Below, one piece after another: positions 32,680 to 43,147 of a DNA stretch of 50,522 nt. The translations under genes were made by a program, and so were the position numbers. Source of the stretch: Chitinophagaceae bacterium (GTDB lineage: Bacteria; Bacteroidota; Bacteroidia; Chitinophagales; Chitinophagaceae); the NCBI GenBank assembly GCA_004173355.1, contig SEAD01000019.1, positions 1 to 50,522 of the forward strand. The letters run 5' to 3'. Position 1 is the first letter of the stretch. Every line of letters starts with the position of its first letter. The notes below the pieces were generated by a model. That model saw nothing but the letters and a program-made list of their open reading frames with translations. It made no database searches and was not told the DNA's origin.

Positions 32680-34260
32680 TTAAGCTTTGTACTGGGGGAT
32701 GATGCTCTGTGCGAGTTTCACCATCTTTTTGATGCCATCGTCGGGCAATGCGCCTTTTTTGAAAGCCTGCAGTACATCAGCATGCTGGTTCTCCATTTCC
32801 AGCAGGAAATGTTCTTCGAACTCTTTCACTTTACTGACAGCCACATCTTTCAGGAGACCATTGGTACCGAGGTAAATGATTGCAACCTGGCGTTCAACAG
32901 CAAATGGTGCATACTGCGGCTGTTTCAGGATCTCCACGTTACGGGCACCTTTATCGATTACGTTTTTCGTAGCCGCATCGAGGTCACCACCGAATTTGGA
33001 GAACGCTTCCAGCTCACGGTACAGGGCCTGGTCAAGTTTCAGTGTACCCGCCACTTTCTTCATTGACTTGATCTGCGCGTTACCACCCACACGGCTTACC
33101 GAGATACCCACGTTGATTGCGGGACGGATACCGGAGAGGAACAGGGTTGATTCAAGGAAGATCTGACCGTCCGTGATCGAGATCACGTTGGTCGGGATAT
33201 AGGCAGATACGTCACCAGCCTGAGTCTCGATAATTGGCAGGGCGGTCAGTGAACCACCTCCTTTCACGAGGTGTTTGATGGAATCAGGAAGATCGTTCAT
33301 GCCTTTTACGATCTCATCATTGTTGATCACTTTCGCAGCACGTTCGAGGAGACGGCTGTGGAGATAGAATACGTCACCAGGGTACGCTTCACGACCCGGA
33401 GGGCGGCGGAGCAGCAGGGATACCTCACGGTAAGCCACCGCCTGTTTGGAAAGGTCATCAAAGATGATCAGGGCCGGACGTCCGGTATCACGGAAGAACT
33501 CACCGATTGCCGCACCCGCAAACGGGGCGTAGAACTGGAGAGGAGCCGGTTCGGAAGCAGATGCCGCCACGATGGTGGTATATTCCATCGCGCCGTTATC
33601 CTGGAGGGTCTTCATCACACCAGCGATGGTGGATGCTTTCTGTCCGATGGCAACATATATACAATAAACAGGCTGGCCTGCTTTGTAGAATTCCTTCTGG
33701 TTGATGATGGTATCGATCGCGATTGCGGTCTTGCCGGTCTGGCGGTCACCAATGATCAGCTCACGCTGGCCACGGCCGATCGGGATCATGGCATCGATCG
33801 CCTTGATACCAGTCTGCAGTGGCTCTTTTACCGGTTCACGATAGATAACCCCTGGCGCCTTACGCTCCAGCGGCATTTCATAACGTTCACCTGTGATCGG
33901 TCCTTTACCATCGATTGGCTCACCGAGGGTGTTTACCACACGGCCAACCACACCTTCACCCACCTTGATCGAAGCGATCTGGCCGGTACGGCGTACTTTG
34001 GATCCTTCTTTAATATTACCGCTTTCACCCATCAGTACAACACCAACGTTGTCTTCCTCGAGGTTAAGGGCAATGGCACGCACACCATTCTCAAATTCAA
34101 CCAACTCACCATACCTTACATTACCCAACCCGTAAACACGGGCGATACCGTCACCAACCTGAAGAACGGATCCAACTTCTTCGAGATCGGCACTGACGTT
34201 AAAATTGCTCAACTGCTGACGCAGTATGGCTGAAATTTCATCTGGTTTTATGTCTGCCAT
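32680..34260 (-). CDS. atpA: ATP synthase F1 subunit alpha
   Basis: 526 aa. Non-catalytic nucleotide-binding subunit of the F1 head. P-loop GDRQTGKT at 171-178, and the arginine finger R390 in [11 protein letters not shown]. Between LLERAAK and [14 protein letters not shown] there is an insertion of about 23 residues ([20 protein letters not shown]) absent from E. coli AtpA; similar insertions are, to my knowledge, usual in Bacteroidota. Last gene of this operon; a terminator follows directly, so the usual next gene atpG is absent here. Confidence 0.97.
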   Translation of the reverse strand: MADIKPDEISAILRQQLSNFNVSADLEEVGSVLQVGDGIARVYGLGNVRYGELVEFENGVRAIALNLEEDNVGVVLMGESGNIKEGSKVRRTGQIASIKVGEGVVGRVVNTLGEPIDGKGPITGERYEMPLERKAPGVIYREPVKEPLQTGIKAIDAMIPIGRGQRELIIGDRQTGKTAIAIDTIINQKEFYKAGQPVYCIYVAIGQKASTIAGVMKTLQDNGAMEYTTIVAASASEPAPLQFYAPFAGAAIGEFFRDTGRPALIIFDDLSKQAVAYREVSLLLRRPPGREAYPGDVFYLHSRLLERAAKVINNDEIVKGMNDLPDSIKHLVKGGGSLTALPIIETQAGDVSAYIPTNVISITDGQIFLESTLFLSGIRPAINVGISVSRVGGNAQIKSMKKVAGTLKLDQALYRELEAFSKFGGDLDAATKNVIDKGARNVEILKQPQYAPFAVERQVAIIYLGTNGLLKDVAVSKVKEFEEHFLLEMENQHADVLQAFKKGALPDDGIKKMVKLAQSIIPQYKA

Positions 34261-34284
34261 ATTTCTGTTTTGTAAATTTTAATA

Positions 34285-34848
34285 TTAACGGACTTTATAA
34301 ATAAAGTCATTGTTTTCAAACTGACGGGCAATCGCTTTCAGGTCATAGGCGATACTGGCATCTACCAGTTTATCACCAACCTGCAGTACAAATCCACCGA
34401 TGAGGCTCTCGTCCACTTTCTCGTCAATTTCAATATTGGCGAAATCGCCGGCCTTTTTCACCTGGCTGATAATTTCTTCTTTCGTTTTCTCATCGATCGG
34501 TTTGGCCGTGGTGAGTTTTACGATATGGATGTTTTTAAACACCTTGTATTGGGTGATGAACGCCGCCAGGATTTCCGGCAGGTTGATCTCCCGTCCTTTT
34601 GTAACCAGGATGTTGAGGAAAGCCGAAGTCATCTGGCTGATATTGCCATTGGTGACTGCTTCCAGGATCTTCTTCTTCATGCCTGCGGCAATCACCGGGC
34701 TACGCAGCACATTCACGAAATCGCGGTTGCTTTTCGTGACGGCCTGGAGCCAGTTGATATCTGCATATACCGTTTCCACTTCATTTCTCTCGATGGCAAG
34801 ACCGATGAGCGATTTGGCATAACGGGTGGCGAGTCTCGGGTTAAACAT
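34285..34848 (-). CDS. atpH: ATP synthase F1 subunit delta
   Basis: 187 aa. Part of the peripheral stalk joining the F1 head to subunit b. N-terminal helical domain starts with RLATRYAKSLIGLAIERNEVE, and the C-terminal region contains the family segment DESLIGGFVLQVGDKLVDASIAYDL. Between atpF and atpA, the normal order. Confidence 0.94.
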   Translation of the reverse strand: MFNPRLATRYAKSLIGLAIERNEVETVYADINWLQAVTKSNRDFVNVLRSPVIAAGMKKKILEAVTNGNISQMTSAFLNILVTKGREINLPEILAAFITQYKVFKNIHIVKLTTAKPIDEKTKEEIISQVKKAGDFANIEIDEKVDESLIGGFVLQVGDKLVDASIAYDLKAIARQFENNDFIYKVR

Positions 34849-34904
34849 ATTCTTCTTTGAAGCCGCTACGGGCGGCGGTTGAAGCCGCTGCTGGCGGCGA
34901 TCAG

Positions 34905-35399
34905 TTAATTTAATTTCACGCTGTCAACAAGACCCCTGATATGGGCTTCCTGTGCTTCCTTGCCTTCCAGTTCACGACGCAGGATTTTTTCACTGATCTC
35001 GATCACGAGTTTACCCACCTGGTTTTTCACCTCGGTGATGGCAGCCATCTTCTGGGCGCTGATCGCGTCCTGTGCCTCAAGGATCACCTTGTTCGCTTCC
35101 AGTTTTGCCTGCTCCTTCGCTTCGTTGATGATCTTGTCTTTCATATCGCGTGCTTCTTTCAGCAGCTGGCCACGCTCTTCGCGTGCCTGGGCAAGCAGTG
35201 CTTCGTTTTCATTCTGCATTGCTGCCATTTCTGACTTCACCCGCTCAGCGGTAGCAATGGCACCCGCGATATTCGCTTCCCTGTCGTTCAGCGATTTCAG
35301 GATCGGTTTCCAGGCAAACTTTTTCAGCAGCAGGAGTACCACGATAAAGGCGATCAGTGTCCAGACGAAAAACCCTAAATGGGGAGTTAATAAACTCAT
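34905..35399 (-). CDS. atpF: ATP synthase Fo subunit b
   Basis: 164 aa. One N-terminal membrane segment (about 8-26: GFFVWTLIAFIVVLLLLKK), then a long, charged, alanine-rich coiled coil to the C-terminus, which is the peripheral stalk. Only one b-type subunit gene is seen, so the stalk is probably a homodimer. Confidence 0.94.
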   Translation of the reverse strand: MSLLTPHLGFFVWTLIAFIVVLLLLKKFAWKPILKSLNDREANIAGAIATAERVKSEMAAMQNENEALLAQAREERGQLLKEARDMKDKIINEAKEQAKLEANKVILEAQDAISAQKMAAITEVKNQVGKLVIEISEKILRRELEGKEAQEAHIRGLVDSVKLN

Positions 35400-35487
35400 A
35401 CGACGGTATTATAAAATTTCAATTGTGTTAAGAGTAACTGTACCCTCCGCCCTGTGCATCAGGTACAGTACAAAGTTGGGCCAATGA

Positions 35488-35778
<291 letters not shown>

Positions 35779-36900
35779 TTAATGGTTGGCTTCCTCCAGG
35801 TGGTGGTCGCCGATTGCCTGGCCGATAAATACCGCGGTCAGGTTGGTAAAGATGTACGCCTGGATAAACGCTACCAGGATTTCAATCACATAGATAAAAA
35901 CCGCAAATGCAATCGATACCGGGCTGAAACCGATACCCGCCACTTTGGTCATTTCAGCGAAAATGAAAATCAGGCTCACGAAACTCAGGATGATGATGTG
36001 ACCCGCAGTCATGTTCGCAAACAGACGGATGATGAGGGCAAACGGCTTGGTGAACACACCCAGCAGCTCCACCGGGAGCATCATGATTTTCACCGGCACC
36101 GGTACACCCGGGAACCAGAAAATATGACCCCAGAAATGTTTGTTGGTGCTGATCAGGATCGCCACCAGTGAAATCAGGCCAAGTACCGCCGTAAACGAAA
36201 TGTTACCCGTGACGTTGGCTGATCCGGGGATGAGTCCGAAAATGTTGTTGATCAGGATAAAGAAAAACACGGTGAGCAGATAAGGCAGGTATTTGCCATA
36301 CTTGTGGCTCATATTCGGCTTCGCTATCTCGTCACGTACAAAAATAATCACCGATTCCACGGCATTCTGCAATCCTTTTGGCGCGGATGTCACACCCACA
36401 CCGGATTTGTATTTTTTTGCAATGCTGGTCATGATCCACACCAGGATAACCAGTGCGAGGATAAGCTGGACCGTATTTTTTGTGAGGGAGAAATCATACA
36501 CCGACACGGCTGCATCTTTCTGGCCGTTTGCATCAACAGGTACGATATCGTGTTCTACCAGTTTGTACCCGTTATGGACCGCATGGCCATGTTCGAATTT
36601 TGAAGACATGAAGAAATCAAGACCGCGCTCAGGCGAGTACAGGATCACCGGCAACGGAATCGTCGCGTGGAAATCGTGTCCGTGTTCACCGGGTACCGTG
36701 AAAAAATGGAACTCGTGCGCATCGGCAACGTGATCCAGCATTTCCTTACCCGGATTGAATTTATCTTCCGGGTGTTCAGGAGTGAAAGTATTGACGATTT
36801 CGCCGCCACCTTCCCCCTGTGCACGCAGGATGCCCGGAATAGTAAGGCAAACAAGGCTGAAAACCGCCACTGACAAGCATTTGAGACGTCCTAAACTCAT
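35779..36900 (-). CDS. atpB: ATP synthase Fo subunit a
   Basis: 373 aa from the chosen start. The ion-channel subunit; the essential arginine is in IIRLFANMTAGHII. At about 100 residues longer than E. coli AtpB, it has a signal-peptide-like start (VAVFSLVCLTIPGILRAQ) and an extra N-terminal domain with histidine-rich stretches (DHVADAHEFHFF, FEHGHAVH), which is known from Bacteroidota. The ATG at 36900 is preferred over one at 36939 because the -7 box lies between them. First gene of atpBEFHA. Confidence 0.95.
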   Translation of the reverse strand: MSLGRLKCLSVAVFSLVCLTIPGILRAQGEGGGEIVNTFTPEHPEDKFNPGKEMLDHVADAHEFHFFTVPGEHGHDFHATIPLPVILYSPERGLDFFMSSKFEHGHAVHNGYKLVEHDIVPVDANGQKDAAVSVYDFSLTKNTVQLILALVILVWIMTSIAKKYKSGVGVTSAPKGLQNAVESVIIFVRDEIAKPNMSHKYGKYLPYLLTVFFFILINNIFGLIPGSANVTGNISFTAVLGLISLVAILISTNKHFWGHIFWFPGVPVPVKIMMLPVELLGVFTKPFALIIRLFANMTAGHIIILSFVSLIFIFAEMTKVAGIGFSPVSIAFAVFIYVIEILVAFIQAYIFTNLTAVFIGQAIGDHHLEEANH

Positions 36901-36919
36901 ACAGTCCTGAAATTTGCCG

Positions 36920-36927
36920 CAAAGATA
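36920..36927 (-). promoter_or_regulatory. -7 box of the ATP synthase operon
   Basis: TATCTTTG on the minus strand, exact TAnnTTTG match, 19 bases before the atpB ATG. A TTG lies only 14 bases upstream, shorter than usual. Supports the shorter atpB start. Confidence 0.55.
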
Positions 36928-36992
36928 AGGGTCAGACACCTCAATTCTATCCCGGACTGTCGGAAAATCATGGAAATCCGGTCATTTACTTG

Positions 36993-38777
36993 TCATTCGG
37001 GCGCTGTATCCGGTTTTTCGAACTGCATTTCATGGAGCTGGGCATAGAACCCATTGATTTCCATCAGTTCCTCGTGGGTACCGGCTTCCTTGAGTTCGCC
37101 CTTGTCGAGCACGATAATTTTGTCCGCCTTCCGGATGGTGGAGAGCCGGTGTGCAATCACGATCGCGGTGCGGCCACTGATCAGTTTATCAATTGCATGC
37201 TGGATAAGCCGCTCACTTTCAGTATCTACGGAGGATGTAGCCTCGTCCAGGATCAGGACCGAAGGGTTATACAGCAGGGCACGGATAAAACTCAGGAGCT
37301 GTCGCTGTCCAAGAGAAAGGGTAGCTCCGCGTTCCATCACATTGTAGTCATAACCACCGGGCAATCGCATGATAAAGTCATGCATGTCAATGAGTTTAGC
37401 TGCCTCAATCACCCTTTCACGGGGGATGGCATCGTTGCGCAGGGTGATATTTTCCATAACCGAACCGGAAAACAGGAACACATCCTGCAGCACTACCCCG
37501 ATATTTTTCCGCAGGTAATCGATATCGTAGTCATCGATATTGCGGTCATCGATACGGATCTGGCCCGACTGGATCTGGTACAGCCGGTTGAGCAGGCTGA
37601 TGATGGTGGTTTTCCCGCTGCCGGTATGGCCCACGATGGCCACGGTCTCACCCGGGTTGATGGTAAAACTGATATCCTTCAGCACATACTTATCCCTGAC
37701 ATAGGCAAACCGGACCCTGTCAAACTCCACTTTCCCCTCGAGCGGTCCATCCGACCGGAATGCGTCGGGTCCGGACTCAGGGATAAAGTCGTCATTGTCC
37801 AGCACCTTGAACACGCGTTCACTGGCAATCACACCCATCTGCAGCACGTTGAATTTATCAGCGAGTACCCGCAGCGGGCGGAACAGCAGGTTGAGGTAGA
37901 GGATAAATGCGGTCACGGTACCATACTGGCTTTGCTGCAGGTGCAGCGCTTCGCGGGCGGTCCACCAAACGACCAGTCCCACCCCGAGTGCCAGTACAAT
38001 TTCCACCACGGGGAAAAAGATCGAATAGGCCAGGATACCGGCGATATTGGCATTCCGGTGCTCCCGGTTGATTGCAGTAAATTTTTTGAGTTCCCGGTCT
38101 TCAGCCGCGAAGGCCTGTACCACCTGCATTCCTGTCAGATGCTCCTGTACAAAAGCGTTCAGGGCGGATACTGCATTCCGTACACGGAAGAACGACTTAT
38201 TGATCGTTTCCTTGAAATACCAGGTGGCCACGATGATGATGGGAAAAGGGATCAGTGCGATCAGGGTCAGCACCGGATCGGTATAAAACATGACACCCAG
38301 CACGCACACAATCGAGAGCAGGTCGGCGATAATGGGCACCAGTCCCTCCGAAAAAATATCATTGATCGACTCGATATCGTTGATCGTGCGCGTGGTCAGC
38401 GTACCGATCGGGGTCTTGTCAAACTGTGAGAGGTTGAGGTTGAGGATTTTTTTGTAAACCGCGATGCGCATGTCTTTCACCACCGATTGCCCAAGCCAGG
38501 CCGTGGTAAAGGAAAACCAGAAGCGCAGGGCGGTTTCCCCCAGCAGCAGTACGATCTGTATAATTGTAACAATCACCACCATCCTTGCGACGGAGTTGGT
38601 GATATACTGGTCAACGGTCAGCTGGATCAGGAAAGGCCGCACGGGAGTAACCACCGCGAGCACGATGGCGAGCACAACGGAAAGGATAAATTTTTTCCGG
38701 TACGGGGCGGCATAACTGAATACACGCCGGAGAATGGCTACATCAAATTTCTTACGCGGAGCTTCAGGCAAAATCAA
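36993..38777 (-). CDS. ABC exporter, fused permease-ATPase (MsbA-like)
   Basis: 594 aa half-transporter. Six membrane segments in the first about 330 residues, then a nucleotide-binding domain with Walker A GHTGSGKTT, signature LSLGQRQLLS, Walker B VLILDEATSSVD and switch histidine IVIAHRLST. Works as a homodimer or with a partner; the lipid/multidrug group is the nearest type but the substrate is not predictable. It lies 57 bases downstream of the 742-aa caspase-like protein gene on the same strand, so the two may be cotranscribed. Confidence 0.9.
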   Translation of the reverse strand: MILPEAPRKKFDVAILRRVFSYAAPYRKKFILSVVLAIVLAVVTPVRPFLIQLTVDQYITNSVARMVVIVTIIQIVLLLGETALRFWFSFTTAWLGQSVVKDMRIAVYKKILNLNLSQFDKTPIGTLTTRTINDIESINDIFSEGLVPIIADLLSIVCVLGVMFYTDPVLTLIALIPFPIIIVATWYFKETINKSFFRVRNAVSALNAFVQEHLTGMQVVQAFAAEDRELKKFTAINREHRNANIAGILAYSIFFPVVEIVLALGVGLVVWWTAREALHLQQSQYGTVTAFILYLNLLFRPLRVLADKFNVLQMGVIASERVFKVLDNDDFIPESGPDAFRSDGPLEGKVEFDRVRFAYVRDKYVLKDISFTINPGETVAIVGHTGSGKTTIISLLNRLYQIQSGQIRIDDRNIDDYDIDYLRKNIGVVLQDVFLFSGSVMENITLRNDAIPRERVIEAAKLIDMHDFIMRLPGGYDYNVMERGATLSLGQRQLLSFIRALLYNPSVLILDEATSSVDTESERLIQHAIDKLISGRTAIVIAHRLSTIRKADKIIVLDKGELKEAGTHEELMEINGFYAQLHEMQFEKPDTAPE

Positions 38778-38834
38778 AAATTAGTCGCAAAGCTACGGAG
38801 TTCGGCAGGAAATGGGAAGCTAAAACTCTGCTGC

Positions 38835-41063
38835 TTATAACCGGGTGACCTGTCCGTCATCGTCTTCGGGTCCGATTGCTTTTTTGTATGCCTTGATGAA
38901 AATCGCCCCCAGGTTTTTATACGGCGGGATGTAATCTTCAAATCCTTCTACCGCAGCCTTGCCCTTGAATTCCTTCCAGAAAGGGATCCAGTCGATACCA
39001 TTCCCGTTCCGCAGTTTCTCGGTGAGCAACTGGAAGAATGGTTTATTAATTGCTGTCTTGCCGATCTGTTTGGAGGCAATGATATGGGCATCTTCCGATT
39101 TACGGAGGATCGAATCAATCAGGTGGAATCCGCCACAGGAGCCCATAAACACCACTTTTGAAGAAGGCGCCATGTAGGCGATGGTGGAGTTGGCGAAATA
39201 ACTGTGTCCGCGGTGGATCGTCACGGTCGGGTTGATATTATTGTTCTCCAGGTAGGCTCCGAGTGCCTGTTGGGCCTTATCGTCCTCACCGGTTTCTTCC
39301 GGCAGGGGTTTGTTGGCATAAATGATTACCGGTTTGCCTTTCACCGAGCGGATGGTGATCCATTGCGGGTTGGAGCGGTCGATGGTCCAGTTGGGAGCGG
39401 GGAACATGTTCTGGAAGCCGACAAAAATATTGGTGCCATCCTTATCACCGTAAAAGAATACCTGCATAACCACTTCCCCTTTTTCATTGGTCAGGGAATT
39501 GAAAGGCACATTGTATACAGGCGGGATCCCGAGTTCTTTTGTAAGGTCAATGTTTTTGGTCGAGTCGGCGGAGAGGAACAGTTTGTTGAGGATGTTGTAA
39601 ATCACCACCCCTTTTTCATTGTTCATATCGGCATTGCGCTGGTAGTTGTCCTGCACCAGGCTGAGTACTTCCGATGCGAGTGTCTTGTTGGTTTCAATGA
39701 TGCTCGCATAGGAGTCAGCCACATCCACCCCGTCTTCCAGGCCTTCCGATTTTTCCAGTCCGCCTACAAAAGCCTTCATCAGGTCGGTGGCATCATCATG
39801 GCTGGGGAAGGTGGACAGGAAGTTGCCGAGTTTATTATAGGCCGCAGCCTGGCTGATGAATTTACGGTAATGGTCAAATGAAAGGCTCATCAGCAGTGAA
39901 TCCCCGCGGTTACCCGCTTTTTTCATCATCAGGGGATAAACGCCATTGGTATAACTGGACGTGTAAATCAATCCGTCAGTCAGCACTGCGAGGTAGTACA
40001 GTTCGGTCGCGCTCAGCGGCTGGATACAACGGAAACGCACTTCATCCCGTTCATTGTGCAGCCCGTTGATGGTGGTCACGAATACATCCTTCGCTTTTTT
40101 CTCCAGTTTGCCGGTGAGCTCACGGAACGCCAGTGCCGTATCCCCGTTCATCGCCCGCTGTTTATAATCCAGTTGTGTTTTGACGAGCAGGCGGTAGTAC
40201 TGGACCGAATCTTTTTCGGCAGCATCGATTTCCTCGAAACTTATTTTTCCCCGGCCGATATTATCCAGGAAGGGAAAATATTGCTGTCCGCTTTTACTCT
40301 TCGACATACGCACCACCGTTTTTACAAACTCATCATCGTTGATCGAGCGGATCCGGTTGCCCAGGGCATTGTAAGCCTGTGCATAGGTATAAAGCTGTCC
40401 GGGATATTTTTTTGCAACAGCCTTGATCAGGCTGTCGGCATAGGACACACCCGGATTGCTGTTGAGCGTAACGAATGTGCGGGAAGGATACAGCGTACAG
40501 TATTTGAGTACCAGGTCTTCGCTGGCTTTTGTATAACCCGGGTTACGGGAAAATATACCTGCCGCGAGCACGGCCATGCCCACGTCATAGGGACGTGAAC
40601 CCAGTGCCGGGGCAATGCTGTTATTATTACGGTCAAGTGCTATGGCCTGGCTGTAAGCGTCGATCACTTCGGGAAGATGCAGGAGATTCACTTTCCGCGT
40701 ACGGTAATTCTGGCGAACGTACCGGAGTACGCTGCTGAGGCCGGTCAGGTAATTTACCTTGAGACGGTGGTCGGACAGGCTGTCGGCTTCTATCTCCAGC
40801 TGCAGTTCGTCTACTTTCCGTAACACGGCGGCGGTGAGCAGGAGATTGATTTCTTCGTTGCTGCCGGCCGCGAGCACGCTGTCGGACTTGCCGTCAGATG
40901 CCAGGATGGCTGTCTGCTCCTTGTCCACCTGGTCATGGAAGAGTTCGCGGTTTTTTGGAATCCGGATACCTGAGGGGCCGGCACTGTCTCCCTGGGCCTG
41001 TAAACCAAGGCTGAGCAACTGTACGAGGGCGATCAGGGCGGTATGTCGTAAAATTGATGTCAT
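38835..41063 (-). CDS. Secreted protein with a clan CD (caspase-fold)-like C-terminus
   Basis: 742 aa with a signal peptide (MTSILRHTALIALVQLLSLGLQAQ). Residues about 30-500 are mainly helical and fall into units I cannot assign. Residues about 530-700 read as alternating beta strands and helices. The part VTIHRGHSYFANST (612-627) carries H617 and H620, and VVFMGSCGGFHLID (637-650) carries C643 at the end of a hydrophobic strand. A His at the end of one strand and a Cys at the end of the next is the core of caspase, gingipain and CHAT peptidases. The His-Cys spacing of 23-26 is shorter than usual. Peptidase activity is inference; it may be an inactive relative. Not T9SS cargo by its C-terminus. 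Function unknown. Confidence 0.6.
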   Translation of the reverse strand: MTSILRHTALIALVQLLSLGLQAQGDSAGPSGIRIPKNRELFHDQVDKEQTAILASDGKSDSVLAAGSNEEINLLLTAAVLRKVDELQLEIEADSLSDHRLKVNYLTGLSSVLRYVRQNYRTRKVNLLHLPEVIDAYSQAIALDRNNNSIAPALGSRPYDVGMAVLAAGIFSRNPGYTKASEDLVLKYCTLYPSRTFVTLNSNPGVSYADSLIKAVAKKYPGQLYTYAQAYNALGNRIRSINDDEFVKTVVRMSKSKSGQQYFPFLDNIGRGKISFEEIDAAEKDSVQYYRLLVKTQLDYKQRAMNGDTALAFRELTGKLEKKAKDVFVTTINGLHNERDEVRFRCIQPLSATELYYLAVLTDGLIYTSSYTNGVYPLMMKKAGNRGDSLLMSLSFDHYRKFISQAAAYNKLGNFLSTFPSHDDATDLMKAFVGGLEKSEGLEDGVDVADSYASIIETNKTLASEVLSLVQDNYQRNADMNNEKGVVIYNILNKLFLSADSTKNIDLTKELGIPPVYNVPFNSLTNEKGEVVMQVFFYGDKDGTNIFVGFQNMFPAPNWTIDRSNPQWITIRSVKGKPVIIYANKPLPEETGEDDKAQQALGAYLENNNINPTVTIHRGHSYFANSTIAYMAPSSKVVFMGSCGGFHLIDSILRKSEDAHIIASKQIGKTAINKPFFQLLTEKLRNGNGIDWIPFWKEFKGKAAVEGFEDYIPPYKNLGAIFIKAYKKAIGPEDDDGQVTRL

Positions 41064-41275
41064 AAGGATCGAATCACAAATTTAATATCCCTTCCCGACA
41101 TTAACGACAATGGACGCGGATGCGTATGCCGGAAGGAAAAAGCACCATTCAGCAGACGGGATCTACGGGAAAAAGTTGGCTAAGAGTATAATTAAGCTGT
41201 TTTACCCGGATATTAAGTTATCATTAACTCTGCGTGAACAAACACCGCCAATTTCCATGCCCCGAAAAATCCAGC

Positions 41276-41283
41276 TAGGTTTG
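41276..41283 (+). promoter_or_regulatory. -7 box for the two-component pair
   Basis: TAGGTTTG, exact TAnnTTTG match, 17 bases before the response regulator ATG. TTT rather than TTG stands about 21 bases upstream. Confidence 0.45.
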
Positions 41284-41300
41284 CGGAAAGTTTCTGCTGA

Positions 41301-41978
41301 ATGGAGAATAATACCCGGAAAGTGTTGATTGCGGATGATGAGCCTGACATCCTGGAGATCCTCAAGTACAACCTGGCTGGCCAGGGATACGAAGTCATCA
41401 CGGCAAAGGATGGCGACGAAGCCCTCGACAAGGCCAAACGCACCCAACCTGACCTGATCGTACTGGATATGATGATGCCGAAGAAGACCGGCGTGGAAGT
41501 CTGCCAGATCCTGCGCATGCAGCCAGCTTTCAAGGAAACGCTGATTATGTTCCTGACAGCGGTGAGTGATGATGGTTCACAGATCAAGGGACTGGAAACG
41601 GGGGCTGATGATTACATCAACAAACCCATCAGCCCGAAGGTATTCCTCAGCCGCGTGGCCGCCCTGTTTCGCCGCGTAGCGAAAAATGAAGTAAAAACAC
41701 TGCAGATCGAAAACCTGACTATCGACCCTGAAAGGTTTATGGTGCAGGTGGACGGAAACGATATTGTACTTGCGAAAAAGGAGTTTGAACTGCTTTACCT
41801 GCTGGCCCAGCGACCGGGACGGGTGTTCCTGAGGAATGAAATCCTCAACCAGGTCTGGGGCAACGAGGTAATTGTCGGCGACCGCACCATTGATGTGCAT
41901 ATCCGCAAGATCCGCCAGAAACTGGGGATCGACTGCGTCACCACTGTGAAAGGTGTGGGGTATAAGTTCCAGCTCTGA
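41301..41978 (+). CDS. OmpR/PhoB-type response regulator
   Basis: 225 aa. Receiver domain with acidic pocket D12/D13 and phosphoacceptor D56 (DLIVLDMMMP), conserved K in DDYINKPIS, then a C-terminal winged helix of the OmpR type (ending RKIRQKLGIDCVTTVKGVGYKFQL). Partner of the kinase 119 bases downstream. The pair most resembles PhoB-PhoR, but a phosphate role cannot be shown; no pst genes are near. Confidence 0.92.
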   Translation: MENNTRKVLIADDEPDILEILKYNLAGQGYEVITAKDGDEALDKAKRTQPDLIVLDMMMPKKTGVEVCQILRMQPAFKETLIMFLTAVSDDGSQIKGLETGADDYINKPISPKVFLSRVAALFRRVAKNEVKTLQIENLTIDPERFMVQVDGNDIVLAKKEFELLYLLAQRPGRVFLRNEILNQVWGNEVIVGDRTIDVHIRKIRQKLGIDCVTTVKGVGYKFQL

Positions 41979-42097
41979 GACTGGCGGGAACGGATACCCG
42001 GGCAGACGACCCGCCGCATGCATTTGCAATTCCTTTTCGCGTAAGCGTTATATCGGTTCCGGCTGCATGGAACCCGGTTAGTTGAGTAAATTGTATT

Positions 42098-43147
42098 ATG
42101 TTTTCCCTGAAGAATCTTTCCCCGCGCGGATTATCTTTCCTGACTGCTGTGGCGCTCGCGCTGCCGATCGGCGTCCTCGTTTACTTTATTGAGGACAAAT
42201 GGCAGCCTGCACTTATCTCACTGGCGGTGGTCATGCTTGGTGCCTACCTGCTCATCTCCTTTGTACTGGAACGGTTTATTTACCGCAAGATCAAACTGAT
42301 TTATAAATTCATTTACCAGACCAAGGCGACCAAACGCGAAGAAACATATTACAAGTACATCCTTCCCCGGAAAAGTATTGATGAAGTACGCGAGGACGTG
42401 GAAGCATGGGCACAGGGCAATAAGGAAGAGGTGGAGTTACTCCGCGCCAATGAGCAGTTCCGCAAGGAATTCCTCCAGAACCTTTCGCACGAGTTCAAGA
42501 CGCCCGTATTTGCTATTCAGGGTTATGTGGACACCTTGCTGGGCGGGGCTTTGGAGAACCAGGAGGTGAACCGCCGTTTCCTCGAGAAAACCGCCACCAA
42601 TGTGGAGCGACTGACAAACCTGCTCAATGACCTCGATGAAATATCCCGGCTTGAACGCGGTGAGCTCAACCTGATCAAACAGAATTTTGTGATCCAGGAC
42701 CTCGTCCGGGAAACCTTTGAGAGCATCTCCATTGTGGCCGAGCAGAAAAATATCCGTTGTGTGATCAAGAAGGACTGTGAATCACCGCTCACGGTTTTTG
42801 CCGACAAGGAAAAGATCCGCCAGGTGTTGCTCAACCTCACCGAGAATTCGATCAAATACGGGAAGATAAACGGCACCATCACGGCCAGTATGTATAATAC
42901 GGACGGGAACCATATCCTTGTGGAAATGGGTGACGACGGGATCGGGATACCGGAAACCTATCTTCCGCGGGTGTTTGAGCGTTTTTACCGGACCGACACA
43001 GGACGTAGTCTCGATGCTACCGGCAGCGGTCTCGGTCTTGCTATCTGCAAACACATCGTGGAAGCACACGGCCAGACCATCCATATCCGCAGCCGCGTGG
43101 ATGTGGGAACCAGTGTCGGGTTTACGCTGGGAACGAAAAGGGATTGA
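42098..43147 (+). CDS. Membrane sensor histidine kinase
   Basis: 349 aa. Two adjacent membrane segments (about 13-30 and 37-56) leave almost no periplasmic loop, so it may sense the membrane or a partner. Dimerisation domain with phosphoacceptor H131 (NLSHEFKTPVFAIQGYVDTLLGG), then the ATPase with N box NLTENSIKYG, G1 DDGIGIPETYLPRVFERFYRTD and G2 GSGLGLAICKHI. Its last 26 bases overlap the convergent hypothetical gene. Confidence 0.92.
   Translation: MFSLKNLSPRGLSFLTAVALALPIGVLVYFIEDKWQPALISLAVVMLGAYLLISFVLERFIYRKIKLIYKFIYQTKATKREETYYKYILPRKSIDEVREDVEAWAQGNKEEVELLRANEQFRKEFLQNLSHEFKTPVFAIQGYVDTLLGGALENQEVNRRFLEKTATNVERLTNLLNDLDEISRLERGELNLIKQNFVIQDLVRETFESISIVAEQKNIRCVIKKDCESPLTVFADKEKIRQVLLNLTENSIKYGKINGTITASMYNTDGNHILVEMGDDGIGIPETYLPRVFERFYRTDTGRSLDATGSGLGLAICKHIVEAHGQTIHIRSRVDVGTSVGFTLGTKRD

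Noticed and set aside
33271-34233. Long plus-strand open frame (320 codons) antisense to atpA.
   Set aside because: Shadow of the real gene: atpA carries all family motifs and the antisense translation has no recognisable pattern.
36990-38429. Plus-strand open frame of 479 codons opposite the ABC exporter.
   Set aside because: The exporter shows Walker A, signature and Walker B motifs in its frame; the opposite frame is histidine- and aspartate-rich antisense sequence.
42055-42074. Inverted repeat GGTTCC / GGAACC upstream of the sensor kinase.
   Set aside because: Six-base arms with an 8-base spacer, no T run and no promoter overlap; too weak to call.
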